From an uncultured Maribacter sp. (lineage in GTDB: Bacteria > Bacteroidota > Bacteroidia > Flavobacteriales > Flavobacteriaceae): 64,000 nucleotides of DNA. Positions 26,515-35,229 of the stretch are shown in pieces. How positions within the stretch are numbered: position 1 is the stretch's first letter; each line of letters starts with the position of its first letter. A model generated the notes under the pieces. That model did not search any database and had not been told where the DNA came from. It was given only the letters and a program-made list of their open reading frames with translations. A program made the translations under genes and the position numbers. Location: NCBI RefSeq assembly GCF_947495965.1, contig NZ_CANMBB010000001.1, positions 957,728 through 1,021,727 of the forward strand. The letters run 5' to 3'.

Positions 26515-26664
26515 AATTATAGTGAAGAATATGGTAGTTCATCGAGCTTTTTACTTTTTAACGATTTTATACAACATTACATCTTTTAAAATACTAGTAA
26601 AACTAAGTTCGGCGGTTCTTTGTATAGAGACTTAACGGTCTGTTTAACCCAAAACCCAAATCTT

Positions 26665-27282
26665 ATGAGTAATAGTATAAAACGCATGGCTACCATGCAA
26701 AGAATGCAAGTAACAGGACTAGAGTTATTTTATAAAAAAGGATATTATAACACTAGTGTAGACGATATTTTAAAAGAACTTTCCCTTTCTAAAGGAGCTT
26801 TTTATTATCATTTTGATTCTAAAGAAGACTTTTTTGTTCAAATTATAGACAACCTTATTGTTCGTAGAGTATATAGTATGTTAATTGAACCTATAGAAGG
26901 CCATGATAACCCTTTAGACTTAATTACAAACTGTTTTGATAATGCATTAGAGACCGCTGTTCATAATGAAATGGACTTTGGTTTTATGTTAAGTAACTTA
27001 ATTGCGGAATTTAATGGTAAAAATGATACCATAATGAAACATTTAACCGATGTTTTAAAAATATGGGAAGTAAACCTAGTTACAACATTACAAAAAGGAA
27101 AATTTAATGGTTTTATAGATAGACACGTAGACTGTGAAGGCGTTGCCACCTATTTAATGAGCTCTTTTATTGGTATTAGAACACTCATGACCGATGTTGC
27201 TCCAAGTGCACGTAAATACAGGTTTATGGCGCAATTAAGGCAATATCTTAAAAGTATAGAATTAAAGCCAGAAAGCGTATAA
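26665..27282 (+). CDS. TetR/AcrR family transcriptional regulator
   Basis: This protein of about 205 residues has an N-terminal TetR helix-turn-helix: GLELFYKKGYYNTSVDDILKELSLSKGAFYYHFDSKEDFF is the full signature with the KGxFYYHFxSKE ending. The C-terminal ligand domain is helical. The ATG at 26665 fits family length; an in-frame ATG at 26620 would add 15 residues of non-family sequence. Its own promoter region has the ACAAAC palindrome, and matching sites precede the operon at 17157. The inducer may be an arsenic compound or the SusCD ligand, which is inference. Confidence 0.93.
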   Translation: MSNSIKRMATMQRMQVTGLELFYKKGYYNTSVDDILKELSLSKGAFYYHFDSKEDFFVQIIDNLIVRRVYSMLIEPIEGHDNPLDLITNCFDNALETAVHNEMDFGFMLSNLIAEFNGKNDTIMKHLTDVLKIWEVNLVTTLQKGKFNGFIDRHVDCEGVATYLMSSFIGIRTLMTDVAPSARKYRFMAQLRQYLKSIELKPESV

Positions 27283-27293
27283 ATTAACTTTTA

Positions 27294-27306
27294 CTCGATA
27301 ATCGAG
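27294..27306. repeat. CTCGAT-A-ATCGAG palindrome between convergent genes
   Basis: A perfect 6-bp inverted repeat around one A lies 12 bases after the TetR stop, followed by an ACGC-TT-GCGT hairpin at about 27320-27329. The 71-base gap separates convergent genes, so it may help end both transcripts, although neither hairpin has a strong T-run. Confidence 0.4.
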
Positions 27307-27353
27307 ATTTAAATGCTCCGACGCTTGCGTAGAAATCAATGCTAATTTTACTT

Positions 27354-28421
27354 CTAATGCCTTGTGGTCTTGCCCTGAGGTAGTTTACTTAAAGTATCCA
27401 CAATTTTTTGAACTATATTTTTGGGTTCTATAGTATACATTACCCTTTCATAACCCTCTGGGAATTTATTTCCATAAACAGATGTTGGTAAGAAAGGGTA
27501 TTGTTTAGTGTCTGATATTAAACAATTTTCCATTTCTTGCCCAAAAGGAGCAAAACCAGCATAAGGGTGTGTAACTCCCCAAAGTGTAATTGTAGGTACA
27601 CCATACATTGCGGCTAAATGTGAGTTACCACTATCCATAGCCAACATAACATCTAGATTAGAAATAAGGGTAAGTTCTTCTTTAAAACTCAAATTGCCTG
27701 CAATATTTATACAATTAGAATACGTTTCTTCTAACTTTTGAAGTTGCTTTTTTTCCGATTTTCCACCTCCAAAAAGTAAAATAGTATTCTCGTTTGTAGC
27801 ATTTATTTCTTTTATAACCTTCTCCATTAATTCTAATGGATACATTTTGCCTTTAAAAGCAGCAAAAGGTGCAATTCCTATCCATTTTTTTGGAGAAGAT
27901 CCTACTAATTTTACAATACTATCTTCTATAGGCTCTCTTTGTAATACATTTTCTTTACAAAGGTTTATAGTATACCCTAATTTTCTAAAAACATCCGCAT
28001 ATCTTTCAGGAGTAGTTTTTAAAGGATGTATGTTCTTAACTTTAAGAGCCGTTAATGCCTTTTTTTCTTGTCTGCCTTTATTTATCTGAACAAAAGGAAT
28101 AGAGCCTAAAACAAAATATGTTTTTAAAATATTACTTCGTAAAACATTATGCAAATCTGCCACTTGAGAAATACCTAAATCTTTAAGTTCTTTAGATAGT
28201 TTTCTTAAACCAAGAACACCTTTATGCTTCCCTTTAACATCTGCCTCATAAACTTCTACATTTTTTAATTGCGCAAACATAGGTTTAAAAAAAGCCCTAG
28301 TTAAAACCGTAATTTTTATTTGAGGGTTTTGCTTAAGTAATGCAGAAAGTACAGGAATAGTCATTGCTACATCTCCCATTGCGGATAATCGTATAACAAG
28401 AATATGCTTTTGTGCGCTCAC
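27354..28421 (-). CDS. glycosyltransferase family 9 (heptosyltransferase-like)
   Basis: This 355-residue GT-B enzyme of the WaaC/WaaF family has an N-terminal domain starting ILVIRLSAMGDVAMTIPVL, the donor-domain segments APFAAFKGKMYPLE and ENTILLFGGGKSE, and the conserved AMDSGNSHLAAMYGVPTITLWG. GT9 enzymes add heptose or related sugars to the lipopolysaccharide inner core at the cytoplasmic face of the inner membrane. It is followed upstream by a DUF4254 gene, a frequent partner in Bacteroidota. The sugar is not known. Confidence 0.92.
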   Translation of the reverse strand: MSAQKHILVIRLSAMGDVAMTIPVLSALLKQNPQIKITVLTRAFFKPMFAQLKNVEVYEADVKGKHKGVLGLRKLSKELKDLGISQVADLHNVLRSNILKTYFVLGSIPFVQINKGRQEKKALTALKVKNIHPLKTTPERYADVFRKLGYTINLCKENVLQREPIEDSIVKLVGSSPKKWIGIAPFAAFKGKMYPLELMEKVIKEINATNENTILLFGGGKSEKKQLQKLEETYSNCINIAGNLSFKEELTLISNLDVMLAMDSGNSHLAAMYGVPTITLWGVTHPYAGFAPFGQEMENCLISDTKQYPFLPTSVYGNKFPEGYERVMYTIEPKNIVQKIVDTLSKLPQGKTTRH

Positions 28422-28438
28422 AAGAAATGTAATTCAAT

Positions 28439-29041
28439 TTATTTTTGACCTCTAAGAACTGGGTTTAGCTCATCATCATTATACATTTTCATTTGCTTAT
28501 AGACCTTCATAAACTTAGAACCTTCTTCAATATCTAATAATAATTGATCTATTGCAGTTGTAAGGTCTTTTTTCTGCTCTAATAGAACATTCAATTTTGT
28601 AGTACAAGTTGTTATATGTTCTGCAGAAGCATCTTTACGGTCTACTTCTTCTTGCATATGATAAATCTTTAAAGACAAAATAGACAAACGATCTATTGCC
28701 CATGCAGGACTTTCTGTATTAATAGAGGCATTTTCTTTTATTTGTACCGCTTGGTATTTATTCAGAAAATAACTATCTATATACTCTACTAAATCTGTTC
28801 TATCCTGGTTACTAGCGTCAATCTTACGTTTTAATTCTAAGGCAGCTAATGGGTTAATTTCTGGATCGCGAATAATATCTTCATAATGCCATTGTACGGT
28901 ATCTATCCAATTTTTTCTATATAAAAGATGCGAAATTTCGTTCTTTGGATATGGGTTTTCAAAAGGCTGATTTACATCATCCAAAACATGGTATTGCTGA
29001 ATGCTTTTTTCAAAAATATCGAAAGCAAATTGACTAAACAT
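28439..29041 (-). CDS. DUF4254 protein
   Basis: This 200-residue soluble helical protein contains LLYRKNWIDTVQWHYEDIIRDPEINP and LELKRKIDASNQDRTDLVE, which match the DUF4254 core, then a coiled-coil-like second half (about 110-170). The family has no assigned activity but is encoded next to GT9 lipopolysaccharide transferases in Bacteroidota. The gene lies 17 bases before the GT9 gene, in the same direction. A supporting role in core oligosaccharide assembly is inference from neighbourhood. Confidence 0.85.
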   Translation of the reverse strand: MFSQFAFDIFEKSIQQYHVLDDVNQPFENPYPKNEISHLLYRKNWIDTVQWHYEDIIRDPEINPLAALELKRKIDASNQDRTDLVEYIDSYFLNKYQAVQIKENASINTESPAWAIDRLSILSLKIYHMQEEVDRKDASAEHITTCTTKLNVLLEQKKDLTTAIDQLLLDIEEGSKFMKVYKQMKMYNDDELNPVLRGQK

Positions 29042-29071
29042 AATAATAAATTTTAAACAAAGATACCTATT

Positions 29072-30007
29072 TTATGATAGGAATAAAGTAGAACAAAAAA
29101 CTAATAAAGGAACTAAAATACTTAGTATTAATGCTACTTCTTTAAATTTAGGTTTTTCTATAGATTCTACATAGTTTGTGAAAAAAATAGCAGAAGAGAA
29201 AAAAGTTAAAATAATAGGGTTTCCATCACCAAAAGATAATAATACAATTACTAAACCTAGAAGAAAAACATACGAAATTAATCGCATCGTAGTTACTTTA
29301 CCAACACCCGAGGCACCCATTTTAAGAAAAGCTAATACACTAATAAAAATATTTAGTAAAATGTAAATACTATATTTAACATTAGTTCCCCAATTTAAAA
29401 AATACTCTTTATTAAAGCGAAAGCTAAAGGTATACTGTTCTACAAAAAAAGAAGCAGAATTTGCTAAAATTAAAATGCTATAAGTTATGGAAGTAAAAGC
29501 AACTATTCCTACAAATGGTACTAACCAATTTCTTATATTTTTAGGCTCGTAAATATAAATTGCAGCAAAAACAAGTATTAAAAACAACAAAGACCAATTG
29601 TAAAATAATGAAGCTATTAAAATCCATAAAGTGGCGTCAAAAATTTTTAACTTAATACTTTTTAAAGATTTTATACTTAATATTCTTCTAATTGCTAGCA
29701 ACAAGAAAAAAAGACTTACTATAGCTTTACTATCTAGTAGGGTTTCAGGAAAAACAAGGCATAATGCTGCAAAAAACAAGATTGCAAAAGAATTTGCCCC
29801 TGTAATTTTATTTCGCTGAATAATAAAATTAGAAACAAAAACACTACTCATTAAAATTACTACAATTGTTGCTTTTATAAGTATTTGCTCTGTTTTTAAT
29901 TCTGTGTTAGGGAGATAAAATTGTACTAACCAATAGAGCAAAAACAGAAAAGTTGCGACAATAATGTAATTAATTGGCTTTGTTTTGCCAAAAATGCTTG
30001 AAATCAT
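29072..30007 (-). CDS. polytopic membrane protein (DUF6427-like)
   Basis: This 311-residue protein has about nine or ten transmembrane helices throughout. It starts MISSIFGKTKPINYIIVATF, and an EPKNIRNWLVPFVG loop follows mid-protein. It resembles DUF6427, a Bacteroidota family whose function is not known to me. It lies 30 bases upstream of the DUF4254 gene and shares a divergent promoter region with a small membrane protein gene. Its position with lipopolysaccharide genes hints at envelope work. No catalytic motif was found. Confidence 0.8.
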   Translation of the reverse strand: MISSIFGKTKPINYIIVATFLFLLYWLVQFYLPNTELKTEQILIKATIVVILMSSVFVSNFIIQRNKITGANSFAILFFAALCLVFPETLLDSKAIVSLFFLLLAIRRILSIKSLKSIKLKIFDATLWILIASLFYNWSLLFLILVFAAIYIYEPKNIRNWLVPFVGIVAFTSITYSILILANSASFFVEQYTFSFRFNKEYFLNWGTNVKYSIYILLNIFISVLAFLKMGASGVGKVTTMRLISYVFLLGLVIVLLSFGDGNPIILTFFSSAIFFTNYVESIEKPKFKEVALILSILVPLLVFCSTLFLS

Positions 30008-30027
30008 CCTTGATTTTTATATTTTTG
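29998..30027 (+). promoter_or_regulatory. Bacteroidota-type promoter for the 73-residue membrane protein
   Basis: TTG (29998-30000), a 19-base spacer and TATTTTTG (30020-30027) match TTG-N19-TAnnTTTG. The ATG follows 20 bases later. The -33 element lies within the first codons of the divergent gene. Confidence 0.6.
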
Positions 30028-30047
30028 CACCGTAAATATACTATAAG

Positions 30048-30269
30048 ATGAAAGCATTTTTTGAAAGCATACAAGATTTATTTGTAAATGTACTTTTTGC
30101 TCCTTTAGACACATTACGTTTTATGGAGAGTTGGTGGGCTGCAAATACCATTAATTGGATTTTTATGATAATAGGATCAATAGCTATGGTTTATTGGATG
30201 CTAGAATTAAAAAAATATAACGATAAAGGAGAAGAAGATAAGAGTAGCACAAGCCACTCTTACCTATAA
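30048..30269 (+). CDS. small membrane protein (DUF6341-like)
   Basis: This 73-residue protein starts MKAFFESIQDLFVNVLFAPLDTLR, has ESWWAANTINWIFMIIGSIAMVYWMLEL as one strong transmembrane helix, and ends in a charged Ser/Asp/Glu tail. The Bacteroidota family (I recall DUF6341) has sometimes been mislabelled as uracil phosphoribosyltransferase; nothing here supports that. It has its own good promoter. The last 6 bases overlap the convergent purD gene. Function unknown. Confidence 0.8.
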   Translation: MKAFFESIQDLFVNVLFAPLDTLRFMESWWAANTINWIFMIIGSIAMVYWMLELKKYNDKGEEDKSSTSHSYL

Positions 30270-31535
30270 ATCAAATCCTAAGTCCTTACGATAATTCATC
30301 TTATCAAAATGTAGTTTTTCTATATTTTGATAAGATTTTTTTAGTGCTTCTTTAAAATCTTTACCATAAGAGGTAATTGCCATTACACGCCCCCCATTAG
30401 TTACAACCTTATCATTTTCTATTGTTGTTCCTGCATGAAATACTAGAGAATCTTCTATAGTATCATAACCAGTTATTTCTTTTCCTTTTTCATATGCCTC
30501 TGGATATCCGCCAGAAACTGTCATTACTGTAGTTGCTGTACGATCATCTAATTCCAAATTAATAGCATCTAAAGTTTGGTTCCCAACTGCCTGAAAAACT
30601 TCCACTAAATCATTTTTAATTCTTGGAATAACCACCTCGGTTTCAGGATCTCCCATTCGAACATTATATTCTATAACAAGAGGGTTATTATTTACCTTTA
30701 TTAAACCAATAAAAATAAATCCTTTATATGGTAAATTATCCTTTTTAAGCCCTTCTACGGTAGGAATAACAACTTGCTTATGGATTTTATCCATGAAGTC
30801 TTCATCTGCAAAAGGAACGGGTGAAATAGCCCCCATACCTCCGGTATTTAATCCAGTGTCTCCTTCTCCTATACGTTTATAATCTTTGGCTGTTGGCAAA
30901 ACCTTATAACCTTCACCATCTGTAAGAACAAAAACAGAAAGTTCTATACCATCTAAAAACTCCTCAATAACTACTGTAGCACTAGCATTCCCAAATTTAG
31001 AATCTACCAGCATTGCTTTTAGTTCATCTTTTGCTTCTTGTAAATCTTTAAGAATTAAAACTCCTTTACCTGCTGCTAAACCATCTGCCTTTAATACATA
31101 TGGTGCATTTAAGCTTTCTAAAAAAGTATACCCTTCTTCTAAATTAGCAGAAGTAAAGCTTTTATACTTTGCTGTTGGAATATTATGTTTGTACATAAAC
31201 TCTTTCGCAAACTCTTTACTACCTTCTAATGTAGCTGCTGCTTTTTGCGGACCTATTACTGGAATACTCTTTAAAGCATCATCCTTTAAAAAAAAATCAT
31301 GAACTCCGTTAACCAAAGGGTCTTCTGGGCCAACAATTACCATTTCTATAGTATTCTCAATCACCGCTTTTTTTATAGCTTCAAAATCATTAACACCTAT
31401 AGCTAAATTAGTGGCAATCTCTGCTGTTCCTGCATTACCAGGTGCAACAAATAAATTAGATAATTTAGGACTTTGTTTAAGTTTCCAAGCAAATGTGTGT
31501 TCGCGGCCACCAGAGCCAAGAATAAGTATGTTCAT
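30264..31535 (-). CDS. purD: phosphoribosylamine-glycine ligase
   Basis: This ATP-grasp enzyme of about 423 residues (GAR synthetase) is the second step of purine synthesis: phosphoribosylamine + glycine + ATP to GAR. It starts MNILILGSGGREHTFAWKL and has IVGPEDPLVNG, the ATP-grasp core VLKADGLAAGKGV, EEFLDGIELS, and NTGGMGAISPVP followed by EYNVRMGDPETE. The ATG at 31535 is chosen because it places the GSGGREH loop at the normal N-terminus; an ATG at 31553 would add six residues. It ends the long minus-strand block after the polysaccharide genes. Confidence 0.97.
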   Translation of the reverse strand: MNILILGSGGREHTFAWKLKQSPKLSNLFVAPGNAGTAEIATNLAIGVNDFEAIKKAVIENTIEMVIVGPEDPLVNGVHDFFLKDDALKSIPVIGPQKAAATLEGSKEFAKEFMYKHNIPTAKYKSFTSANLEEGYTFLESLNAPYVLKADGLAAGKGVLILKDLQEAKDELKAMLVDSKFGNASATVVIEEFLDGIELSVFVLTDGEGYKVLPTAKDYKRIGEGDTGLNTGGMGAISPVPFADEDFMDKIHKQVVIPTVEGLKKDNLPYKGFIFIGLIKVNNNPLVIEYNVRMGDPETEVVIPRIKNDLVEVFQAVGNQTLDAINLELDDRTATTVMTVSGGYPEAYEKGKEITGYDTIEDSLVFHAGTTIENDKVVTNGGRVMAITSYGKDFKEALKKSYQNIEKLHFDKMNYRKDLGFDL

Positions 31536-31586
31536 GGTAAAAAATTTTGGCAAAAATAGGTTATGCCAATTTATAATTTAAGTTTT

Positions 31587-32558
31587 CTAAGAAAAATTAC
31601 GATGTTCTTTTTTTAGAAGCTCTTCTTTAGAAAGGGATTTAAAATAATCAAATACAATTTTTAATCCTTCTGAACGCTCTACTTTAGGTTCCCAATCTAA
31701 TATTTCTTTTGCTTTGGAAATATCTGGTTGTCTTTGTAATGGATCATCTTGAGGTAAAGGTTTGTATATAACTTTCTGAGAGGTTCCTGTAAGTTTTATT
31801 ATTTCTTCCGCAAATTCTTTTATAGTTGTTTCATGCGGGTTTCCAATATTAATTGGATCAGTATAATCGCTCATTAATAATCTATATATCCCTTCTACTT
31901 GATCATCTATATAACAAAAAGAACGTGTTTGTGAACCATCTCCAAAAACAGTTAAATCTTCTCCACGTAATGCTTGCCCCATAAAAGCAGGAACAACCCT
32001 ACCATCATTTAAACGCATTCTAGGGCCATAAGTATTAAAAATACGAACTATACGAGTATCTAACCCATGAAAGCGATGATACGCCATTGTAATGGACTCC
32101 ATAAACCTCTTAGCCTCATCGTAAACTCCTCTTGGACCTATTGGGCTAACATTGCCATAATACTCTTCATTTTGAGGATGCACTAATGGATCACCGTAAA
32201 CTTCGGAAGTTGATGCAACTAATATTCTTGCATTTTTTTGTTTTGCTACTCCCAAGAGATTTAAAGTACCTAAAGAACCAACCTTTAGGGTCTCAATAGG
32301 AATTTTAAGATAATCTATAGGGCTTGCTGGGGAAGCAAAATGCAGTATATAATCTAACTTGCCAGGAACATGAACAAATGTACTTACATCATGGTGCTGA
32401 AACTCAAATTGTTTTAATGGGAAAAGGTGTTCTATATTTTTAAGATCCCCAGTAATAAGATTATCCATACCAATTACATGAAACCCTTCTTTTATAAAAC
32501 GATCACATAAATGAGATCCTAAAAACCCTGCCGCTCCTGTTATTAGTATTCTTTTCAT
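31587..32558 (-). CDS. UDP-glucuronate decarboxylase (UDP-xylose synthase)
   Basis: This 323-residue extended SDR enzyme has the NAD-binding GAAGFLGSH (8-16), the family-specific [22 protein letters not shown], the catalytic Y146-x3-K150 pair in VYDEAKR, and [13 protein letters not shown] enzymes convert UDP-glucuronate to UDP-xylose via a 4-keto intermediate. No UDP-glucose dehydrogenase is present in the window, so the substrate must be made elsewhere. It follows the initiating sugar transferase by 9 bases, at the distal end of the polysaccharide locus. Confidence 0.92.
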   Translation of the reverse strand: MKRILITGAAGFLGSHLCDRFIKEGFHVIGMDNLITGDLKNIEHLFPLKQFEFQHHDVSTFVHVPGKLDYILHFASPASPIDYLKIPIETLKVGSLGTLNLLGVAKQKNARILVASTSEVYGDPLVHPQNEEYYGNVSPIGPRGVYDEAKRFMESITMAYHRFHGLDTRIVRIFNTYGPRMRLNDGRVVPAFMGQALRGEDLTVFGDGSQTRSFCYIDDQVEGIYRLLMSDYTDPINIGNPHETTIKEFAEEIIKLTGTSQKVIYKPLPQDDPLQRQPDISKAKEILDWEPKVERSEGLKIVFDYFKSLSKEELLKKEHRNFS

Positions 32559-32567
32559 ATTTGTTAA

Positions 32568-33932
32568 CTAAATTCCTCTTGAGAATAATACAGTTGTAAC
32601 TGTTTTAAAAATTACTCGTAAATCTAAATTTATAGATTTATTTTTTATGTAATATAAATCATATTCTAATTTTTGGATAGAATCTTCTAAAGTTTCTCCA
32701 TACTTAAATTTAACTTGAGCCCATCCAGTAATTCCTGGCCTTATAAGATGTCTAATATTATAAAATGGCGTTATTTCATTTAATTTTTCAGTAAAAACTT
32801 TTCTTTCCGGCCTAGGGCCAATGAATTGCATATCTCCTTTAATTACTGAAATTATTTGAGGTAATTCGTCTATTCTAAATTTTCGCAATATTTTACCAAA
32901 TTCTGTTATTCTTGCATCATTTTTAGCTGCCATTTTAGCACCAAATTTCTCAGCATCAACAACCATAGATCTAAATTTATAAATATTAAATTCTCTTCCA
33001 AATTGTCCCACTCTTTTTTGAGTATAAAACAAAGGACCTTTATTAAAAAAAAGATTTAATATCCATACAAATGGCGCACAAAAAAGAAATATTGACCCCA
33101 CAAAAAGGGATAAAATAAAATTTATTAAAAAACTAAATACTTTATGAAGATACCTTATTCTTCTGTTCTGTAGTTGAAGAATTTCAAAAAAACTATCATT
33201 GTGTGATTTAATTGGAAGAGCCTCGTAAACATTTTCATAAAACGATGTGTATGAAATTGCTTCTTTTCCTTCTAATATTGAATGAAGAAGTCTGTTCTCT
33301 AACTTTTGAGGAAAATTACTATAGCCTTTGGTATTTATTATCCAAGTATCTATTTTATCTGTTGCAGTGAAAAATTTATTAGTAATTAAGTTATTTTCAT
33401 TTATACAATAGGAAAGTTTTACTTTATAAAAAGTTTCCATGTCAAAACCGTCAATAACTTCGACATCATTTTTTAAATCATTTTTAGACTTTTCTTCATA
33501 TATATAAAGAACATTTTTAGTAGTAGGAATTATTTTAAAAACATTTCTAAAAAAAAGCCTCCATAAAAAAATCTCTAAAGGTGTTAATAATAAAAAATAT
33601 AATAAGGGTTTCCTCCAAAAACTAACATCGAAAATTAATACTGAGAGAATAAAAACAATAAATACAAATAATACTGATATATATACTGATTGAGAAAATA
33701 GATATTTCCTTTTTGACACTTTTTCTAAATTATAAAAATCTAAAATATATGCTAAGGAAAAATAAGTAATAACACCAATTAAAAAAAGACTAATTTTAAG
33801 TTTTACTGAAATAAATTCTCTATCTATAGAATGATTTATTAACACATTTAATTTGGTCAGTACAACTATCAAATCTCCAACAAAAAGAATAAACTTCCTT
33901 TCTATAGAATTTAATATAGGTGTTTTAATCAT
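32568..33932 (-). CDS. polyprenyl glycosylphosphotransferase (initiating sugar transferase)
   Basis: This 454-residue protein has several N-terminal transmembrane helices (about 12-120), a soluble middle region and a C-terminal bacterial sugar transferase domain. The latter has YTQKRVGQFGREFNIYKFRSMVVDAE, FGKILRKFRIDELPQI and DMQFIGPRPERK. Such enzymes transfer a sugar 1-phosphate from UDP-sugar to undecaprenyl phosphate, the first committed step of repeat-unit assembly. Its presence defines the surrounding genes as a Wzx/Wzy-type polysaccharide locus. Confidence 0.93.
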   Translation of the reverse strand: MIKTPILNSIERKFILFVGDLIVVLTKLNVLINHSIDREFISVKLKISLFLIGVITYFSLAYILDFYNLEKVSKRKYLFSQSVYISVLFVFIVFILSVLIFDVSFWRKPLLYFLLLTPLEIFLWRLFFRNVFKIIPTTKNVLYIYEEKSKNDLKNDVEVIDGFDMETFYKVKLSYCINENNLITNKFFTATDKIDTWIINTKGYSNFPQKLENRLLHSILEGKEAISYTSFYENVYEALPIKSHNDSFFEILQLQNRRIRYLHKVFSFLINFILSLFVGSIFLFCAPFVWILNLFFNKGPLFYTQKRVGQFGREFNIYKFRSMVVDAEKFGAKMAAKNDARITEFGKILRKFRIDELPQIISVIKGDMQFIGPRPERKVFTEKLNEITPFYNIRHLIRPGITGWAQVKFKYGETLEDSIQKLEYDLYYIKNKSINLDLRVIFKTVTTVLFSRGI

Positions 33933-33975
33933 TATTGATAAATATTTAAGACAAGCGAAATAAAATGCAAAAATA

Positions 33976-35229
33976 CTAAACTTTAATTATCTCTTTTTTA
34001 TTTTGTGAATTCTCTAAAATTGCACAAAGTAATGTTATGATAAAAATATTATATGTTGCAATACCATAAGCCCTTTGTAAAAAACTTTCGGTACAAAAAA
34101 TAACTAATAAAAAAACAAAAATTGAGATTAAAAAAAAATTCTTTTTTCTATGTAAAAAACGCATGTTCCAAACTATAAAAATTAGAAAAGCTAATACCGA
34201 AAATATTCCAGCAGAAGCAAATAAAAATAAGTAGTGATTATGGGTGTTAAATTGGCGTCTTTGAAAAAGAGTGGTGTCAAAATTTTCCTTATAACATTCA
34301 TTTAAATAAAATTGTAAATCTCCTACACCTATACCTGTTAACCAATCTTCTTTGGTTATTAATAAAGTACAATAAAAAATACCTGTTCTTAAATTAGTAG
34401 ATGTAAGATTGTGAGAATCTGGCATTACTAGTCCTGAAGAATATATTCTTGTAAATCTCTTTTGAATAAAGTCATTACTATAAACCAAAGCAATTACTGC
34501 AAATAACATACCTCCTAAAAAAATAGTGTTTTTTCTTTTTTTTATACTAGTTACAAAGTATATAACTAAAGCTACTAAAAGAGCTATAATTCCTATCCTT
34601 GAAGTTAAAACTAAAATAACAGATACTAATAATATTACCGCTCCTAGTTTTATATAATCTATTTTATTAGATAGTTTATCAATAAGATATAATACCGCTA
34701 TTCCCATATATGCTGATACATATGTTGGGTGCAAATCAAGAACTTCTATTTTAGATAATACTTCTCTAAAAAACCTTGCAGAAAAACCAACCTTAGAGGT
34801 GTAGTAATATATAAAATTACTTATAAGAAATAAGCATAAAATTACATTTATAAACACAAAATAATTCCAAGTTTTATTTAATGTTTTTTTGTTTGGAATA
34901 ACTTTAGGAGAAAATATAAGACAAATTGGCGTTAGTAAAATGGGGCATTGTTTTATGATAAGGTCTACTCCTTCTTTCAGATTGGAAGTATAAAATAAAC
35001 TGAATATTAAAATCAAAAAAAAACCTGTAAATAAAATAAAAAGCTGAAAAGAATTATCACTTATTCTTTTTTTATCAAATTTTATAATTCCATATAAAAC
35101 GAATGCTGTAATTGACATTGTCACTAAAAAGAAAGGTAATATTGGAAATGAAAATATAAAGAAAAGTAAAAAAAGCTGAATGTTCTTTTCACATAAATAT
35201 TTTTCTTTAATAATTAAAAAAAAATTCAT
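33976..35229 (-). CDS. O-antigen ligase / polymerase family membrane protein (first of two)
   Basis: This 417-residue protein has about 11 transmembrane helices and a large periplasmic loop ending in RRQFNTHNHYLFLFASAG, which matches the (T/N)HN.YL segment of the Wzy_C/WaaL family. DWLTGIGVGDLQ precedes it, also typical. Members either polymerise repeat units or join glycan to lipid A. A second such protein is at 38583, so one may be the polymerase and the other the ligase. The start overlaps the upstream glycosyltransferase by 4 bases. Confidence 0.85.
   Translation of the reverse strand: MNFFLIIKEKYLCEKNIQLFLLFFIFSFPILPFFLVTMSITAFVLYGIIKFDKKRISDNSFQLFILFTGFFLILIFSLFYTSNLKEGVDLIIKQCPILLTPICLIFSPKVIPNKKTLNKTWNYFVFINVILCLFLISNFIYYYTSKVGFSARFFREVLSKIEVLDLHPTYVSAYMGIAVLYLIDKLSNKIDYIKLGAVILLVSVILVLTSRIGIIALLVALVIYFVTSIKKRKNTIFLGGMLFAVIALVYSNDFIQKRFTRIYSSGLVMPDSHNLTSTNLRTGIFYCTLLITKEDWLTGIGVGDLQFYLNECYKENFDTTLFQRRQFNTHNHYLFLFASAGIFSVLAFLIFIVWNMRFLHRKKNFFLISIFVFLLVIFCTESFLQRAYGIATYNIFIITLLCAILENSQNKKEIIKV

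Larger units (their letters stand above)
26364..26664. other. 301-base region between arsS and the TetR gene
   Basis: It contains no supported gene. It holds a T/C-rich hairpin (26369-26401), a clear terminator (26408-26441) and an 18-bp operator-like palindrome (26497-26514). A GTTCTTTG element near 26615 partly resembles a -7 box and would place the transcript start after the in-frame ATG at 26620. Confidence 0.6.
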
